NCBI RefSeq assembly: GCF_900177415.1
Contig: NZ_FXAF01000002.1
Coordinates: forward strand, 1 to 64,000
Direction: 5' to 3'
Origin: Xaviernesmea oryzae
Lineage (GTDB): Bacteria; Pseudomonadota; Alphaproteobacteria; Rhizobiales; Rhizobiaceae
DNA: 64,000 bases
Position numbers and translations under genes: made by a program. Positions 61,130-64,000 of this stretch are shown piece after piece. The notes beneath the pieces are model-generated. The model was not told where the DNA came from. It made no database searches and worked only from the letters and a program-made list of their open reading frames with translations. Each line of letters starts with the position of its first letter. The stretch's first letter is position 1.

Positions 61130-61152
61130 GCTCCGTCTCCAGCCGCATTTCG

Positions 61153-61186
61153 AAAACGCCGGGCCTTCGGGTCCGGCGTTTTTTAT
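61153..61186 (+). terminator. Rho-independent terminator of the RND operon
   Basis: AAAACGCCGG (61153-61162) pairs perfectly with CCGGCGTTTT (61173-61182) around a 10-base loop and is followed by further Ts. Confidence 0.9.
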
Positions 61187-61205
61187 TGCCTGCACAAAAG
61201 AGTGC

Positions 61206-61358
61206 CTGTTTGATCGACCTCAAACCCGCCTTCGTGAAACTGATATTCCAGCGCCGGAAGCCCTCTCGCGGGTCTTCTCCGCGCTTGGCAAGACGGGCGT
61301 CACCGTGCGCGGCCGGATCATCCAGGCCGGCGACATCAGGGCTCTTCGCGAAATCTAG
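61206..61358 (+). other. Open stretch without a start codon, possible gene remnant
   Basis: In the gap between the RND terminator and ureG one frame ends at TAG 61356-61358 and reads protein-like over about 50 codons (for example VFSALGKTGVTVRGRIIQAGDIRALREI). No ATG, GTG or TTG with a ribosome site opens it, and the preceding sequence is the terminator. It may be the 3' end of a lost gene or chance. Confidence 0.3.
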
Positions 61359-61380
61359 CGCCGAACGTCGCCGGCAAGGC

Positions 61381-61992
61381 TCAGAGACCACCCTGCTCCT
61401 TCAGAAACCGGACGACATGATCGACGCCTTCGCCGCGCTTCAGATCCGTGAAGACGAAGGGTTTGGCCTCGCGCATGCGGTAAGCGTCGCGGTCCATCAC
61501 ATCGAGGTCCACGCCGACATAGGGCGCAAGGTCCTTCTTGTTGATGACGAGAAGGTCCGAGCGGGTGATGCCGGGTCCGCCCTTGCGCGGGATTTCCTCG
61601 CCCTGGCAGGTGGAGATCACATAGATGGTGATATCGGCGAGGTCGGGCGAGAAGGTCGCGGCCAGATTGTCGCCGCCGGATTCGATGAAGACGACGTCGA
61701 GATCCGGAATGCGCTCGTTCAGCCCGGCAATCGCCTGCAGGTTGATGGTCGCATCCTCGCGGATGGCGGTATGCGGACAGCCGCCGGTTTCGACACCGAC
61801 GATGCGGTCGGAGGAGAGCGCCTGCATCCGGACCAGCGCCTCGGCATCCTCCTTGGTGTAGATGTCGTTGGTGACGACCGCGACGGAATAATCCTCCCGC
61901 ATCGCCTTGCAGAGTTTCTCCGTCAGCGCCGTCTTGCCCGAGCCGACGGGGCCGCCGATGCCGACGCGCAAAGGTCCGTTCGCCGATTTCAT
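61381..61992 (-). CDS. ureG: Urease accessory GTPase UreG
   Basis: The 203-residue GTPase drives nickel delivery to urease. The P-loop [15 protein letters not shown] is at about 13-27, followed by [11 protein letters not shown], the metal-linked [16 protein letters not shown] with the Cys-Pro-His motif, and VINKKDLAP. The start ATG at 61992 has AAAGGA ahead; the upstream ATG is rejected. It is the last gene of the visible ure set. Confidence 0.96.
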   Translation of the reverse strand: MKSANGPLRVGIGGPVGSGKTALTEKLCKAMREDYSVAVVTNDIYTKEDAEALVRMQALSSDRIVGVETGGCPHTAIREDATINLQAIAGLNERIPDLDVVFIESGGDNLAATFSPDLADITIYVISTCQGEEIPRKGGPGITRSDLLVINKKDLAPYVGVDLDVMDRDAYRMREAKPFVFTDLKRGEGVDHVVRFLKEQGGL

Positions 61993-62034
61993 GAGATGTC
62001 CTTTCAATCTTTCAATGACAGCTTAAGCCCGCCC

Positions 62035-62706
62035 TCAGGAGCGGAAAAGCCGCGAATGCTGCGTTTCGTGCCGGAGTGAGACGATTTCCGCCTGCACCGC
62101 CGCGCCCCCGAGATCGGCAAGCGTCGTCTGCGCCGCGCGCTCTGCCGTCTCGGCAATCAAGTCCTCCAGATCGGCCAGGATCGCCACGCCTTCCGTCTGG
62201 CCCGCGACCCCGAGCCGGATACCCGCCGAAACCGATTGCGAAACGGCGGCATGCAGATAGGCGGCGAGCGCCTTTTCCGCAGGAACGTCATGCGCGGCGG
62301 CTACCGCGCCGACCGCAACCGGAAACGGCACGTCCGGAGGCAGGCGCTCCAGCACCGCATCCGGCCAGGCTGAGGCTGCGGCAACGAAGGCCCTGCCGAG
62401 CGACAGGGTTTCCGTGAAGCGCTCCGCCGAGCCCGCCAGGGCCAATCCCAGTTCCGCCGCCTCTTTCAGCATCGCCTCGTTTCCGGATTGCCGCCAGGCT
62501 TCCGCAAACAGAACCGCATCGTTCCACAGCGCCCCGTGCCCCAGGATTGCCGAAAGCCAGTCTCTCAAGCCTGCGGCATTCGTCAGCAGCCGGTCGAACA
62601 CCGCGCGCTCCAGCCCGCCGGACCAGGCAAAGCCGCCGATCGGAAAGGCCGGCGACAGCCAGGCCATCAATCGAAGCAATGCCTGCGTGTCGAGGCCTTG
62701 GCTCAT
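62035..62706 (-). CDS. ureF: Urease accessory protein UreF
   Basis: The 223-residue protein has the UreF pattern LLRLMAWLSPAFPIGGFAWSGGLERAV at the start and all-helical character. It works with UreD (not in the window) and UreG as the metallochaperone complex on apo-urease. It lies 6 bases after ureE and 42 bases before ureG. Confidence 0.94.
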   Translation of the reverse strand: MSQGLDTQALLRLMAWLSPAFPIGGFAWSGGLERAVFDRLLTNAAGLRDWLSAILGHGALWNDAVLFAEAWRQSGNEAMLKEAAELGLALAGSAERFTETLSLGRAFVAAASAWPDAVLERLPPDVPFPVAVGAVAAAHDVPAEKALAAYLHAAVSQSVSAGIRLGVAGQTEGVAILADLEDLIAETAERAAQTTLADLGGAAVQAEIVSLRHETQHSRLFRS

Positions 62707-62712
62707 GCGAAC

Positions 62713-63222
62713 TCAATCATGATGGTGGCCGTGCTCATGGCCGTGCCCATGGCCATGATCGTGGGAATGTCCCCCATGGGAATGCCCGCCATGGGAGTGA
62801 TAGGCGCCGCGCGCCGGCTGGAACGGTTCCTCGACCTCCGCCACCGTGGCGCCTAGCCCCTCCAGCATGGCCCGGATCACATGATCGCGCAGGATGAGGA
62901 TGCGCCCCTCCTCGATCTGCGCGGAAAGATGCCGGTTGCCAAGATGCCAGGCGAGTTCGATTAAATGCAGCGTATCGCGCGCCTTCACCTCCAAGAGTTT
63001 TTCCGGCGCCGCCTGAACCTCGACCGTATCGCCGCTGTCGAGCACCAGCCGGTCGCCGTGATGGAAGAGCACCGCCTCCTTGAGGTCGAGCATCACCATG
63101 TCTCCGTTCGAAAGATGCAGCAGCTTGCGGCGGAGATGCCGGAGATCGTGCGGCAGGGTGACGGTATCGACCGGCGGATCGGTGATCTCGCCGGCGGGGC
63201 GGTAGGAATGAATGTGTTGCAC
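62713..63222 (-). CDS. ureE: Urease nickel chaperone UreE
   Basis: The 169-residue nickel chaperone has the UreE core ([57 protein letters not shown]) and a C-terminal His/Gly/Asp-rich tail with roughly a dozen histidines, ending GHEHGHHHD, that binds several nickel ions. GTG at 63222 is the start, as GAGGA lies 7 bases ahead and [12 protein letters not shown] fits the family. The LysE-like gene lies just upstream. Confidence 0.93.
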   Translation of the reverse strand: MQHIHSYRPAGEITDPPVDTVTLPHDLRHLRRKLLHLSNGDMVMLDLKEAVLFHHGDRLVLDSGDTVEVQAAPEKLLEVKARDTLHLIELAWHLGNRHLSAQIEEGRILILRDHVIRAMLEGLGATVAEVEEPFQPARGAYHSHGGHSHGGHSHDHGHGHGHEHGHHHD

Positions 63223-63247
63223 GTCGAAATCCTCGGAAATAGTCTGC

Positions 63248-63856
63248 CTAACGGCTGGAAAGCGCCATGGAACCGCCGGATGCGATGAGGACACCGCCGA
63301 CCAGCCGGTTGAGATAGACGAATATCCGCTCCGAGCGGAGCGCCTTGCGCAACAGGACGCCGGCAACGACGTACAGCGCGACTGCTCCCACCTCAAGCAG
63401 AAGAAACACGGTGCCCATAGCCGCAAGCTGGCTCCAGGCCGGTTGAGAGGCATCGATGAACTGCGGAAAGAATGCCGTGAAGATGGCGATCGCCTTGGGA
63501 TTGCTGATCGCAAGCGTGAAATCGCGCCGCATCAGGGCCTTGAGGCTGGCATCGGTGGACCGCATGGAGGCCAGCTCCCGCGCCTTTCGCCAGAACTGGA
63601 TGCCGACATAGATGAGGTAGACGGCGCCCGCGAACTTGATGACGGTGAAGGCGACGGAGGATGCCGCCAGGACCGCTCCAAGACCCAGGATGGTGATCAG
63701 TATCAGGAAGGCGAAAGCCGGCATCCGCCCGAGGCCGCCGAGCAGTGCGGGCGTCGCGCCGAGCCTCGCCGCATTCGAAAAAGCCAGCATGTTGTTAGGC
63801 CCCGGCGCGCAGTTGAGCGCGAAGCAGGCAGGAACGAATATCGACCATGCGATCAT
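63248..63856 (-). CDS. LysE/RhtB-family amino-acid exporter
   Basis: The 202-residue inner-membrane protein has about six membrane segments (first [22 protein letters not shown]) and the family motif [18 protein letters not shown]. LysE-type proteins export amino acids or related compounds. The ATG at 63856 is chosen for this start; the earlier frame is not supported. It lies between the ureC end and ureE on the same strand, 47 bases after ureC and 25 bases before ureE, which is not the usual ure order. Confidence 0.92.
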   Translation of the reverse strand: MIAWSIFVPACFALNCAPGPNNMLAFSNAARLGATPALLGGLGRMPAFAFLILITILGLGAVLAASSVAFTVIKFAGAVYLIYVGIQFWRKARELASMRSTDASLKALMRRDFTLAISNPKAIAIFTAFFPQFIDASQPAWSQLAAMGTVFLLLEVGAVALYVVAGVLLRKALRSERIFVYLNRLVGGVLIASGGSMALSSR

Positions 63857-63902
63857 GACAAGCCCCTTGGGCGGCAGAACGGCAACGGCCGCCGTCGTCC
63901 GG

Positions 63903-64000
63903 TTAGAACAGGAAATAGCGCTGCGCCATGGGCAGCACGGTGGCCGGCTGGCAGGTGAGCGGTTCGCCGTCGGCACGGACTTCATAGGTTTCGGGATCGA
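63903..64000 (-). CDS. ureC: Urease alpha subunit UreC, C-terminal end (partial)
   Basis: The minus-strand frame reads [20 protein letters not shown], then [11 protein letters not shown] and TAA at 63903-63905, the highly conserved C-terminus of urease alpha subunits. Only about 31 codons are in the window; the rest lies beyond 64000. Identification is firm because the tail [10 protein letters not shown] is nearly invariant in UreC. Confidence 0.95.
   Translation of the reverse strand, partial: DPETYEVRADGEPLTCQPATVLPMAQRYFLF

Noticed and set aside
59347-62079. 910-codon plus-strand frame across the RND pump and ure genes
   Set aside because: It is out of frame with the RND transporter, Arg/Pro/Gly-rich, and crosses the pump's terminator and the opposite-strand ureG.

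Overview
The window looks like a chromosomal or chromid segment of a member of the Rhizobiaceae (Hyphomicrobiales, Alphaproteobacteria; Rhizobium/Agrobacterium/Shinella-like). The clues are a eukaryote-type glutamine synthetase II gene with a divergent GstI-like (DUF2735) small gene, two copies of a RIME-like intergenic mosaic element, large palindromic repeats of the rhizobial type, a PydX/PydA dihydropyrimidine dehydrogenase pair, a urease operon and uniformly high GC. The genus is an inference; no rRNA or tRNA gene was found to settle it.

Layout. (1) 1-2482: an IS21-family insertion sequence with a frame-disrupted istA and an intact istB, inserted into an IlvD/Edd-family dehydratase gene so that only its first ~200 codons remain (2483-3088). 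(2) 3298-7265: the rest of that sugar-acid module on the minus strand (SMP-30/gluconolactonase, RraA-like aldolase, an SDR with altered active site, LysR regulator), with two RIME-like repeats. (3) 7494-8024: a DHFR/RibD-like reductase. (4) 8120-19111: a LysR gene divergent from a nine-gene plus-strand unit: two metal-dependent amidohydrolases (the second MTA/SAH-deaminase-like), a GHL6-like putative glycoside hydrolase, a dipeptide-type ABC binding protein and two permeases without ATPases, a metallo-beta-lactamase-fold hydrolase and an MTAP/MTIP-like nucleoside phosphorylase. This looks like an undescribed pathway for uptake and breakdown of a nucleoside-like compound. (5) 19186-31480: a complete hexuronate/sugar-acid catabolic locus (aldose epimerase, uronate dehydrogenase, lactonase, enolase-superfamily enzyme, ABC transporter, DapA-family aldolase/dehydratase, GntR repressor, then divergently IlvD-type dehydratase and RraA-like aldolase) with a paired palindromic operator in the divergent promoter.

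(6) 31591-37062: general functions, including DUF2076, a BAX-inhibitor-like membrane protein, an ECF sigma/anti-sigma pair, truncated hemoglobin and several small proteins. (7) 37284-39985 and 47229-56277: reductive pyrimidine catabolism (PydX, PydA, a RutR/PydR-like TetR regulator, N-carbamoyl amidohydrolase, dihydropyrimidinase, cupin and a ThiXYZ/SsuABC-type ABC transporter). Between the two parts lie a HigBA toxin-antitoxin pair, an MDR oxidoreductase and LysR pair, a YeiH-family exporter with its LysR, and the gstI-glnII region with sigma-54 and NtrC-like sites. (8) 56572-61129: an RND efflux pair. (9) 61381-64000: minus-strand urease genes ureG, ureF, ureE and the 3' end of ureC, with a LysE-family exporter gene between ureC and ureE.

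How it works together. The left half is dominated by carbon-acid and nucleoside-like substrate uptake and catabolism, each locus with its own LysR or GntR regulator. The right half is nitrogen scavenging: pyrimidine ring opening releases ammonia and beta-alanine, urease releases ammonia from urea, and GlnII assimilates it under NtrC/sigma-54 control. Several repeat insertions lie inside operons or against gene ends.
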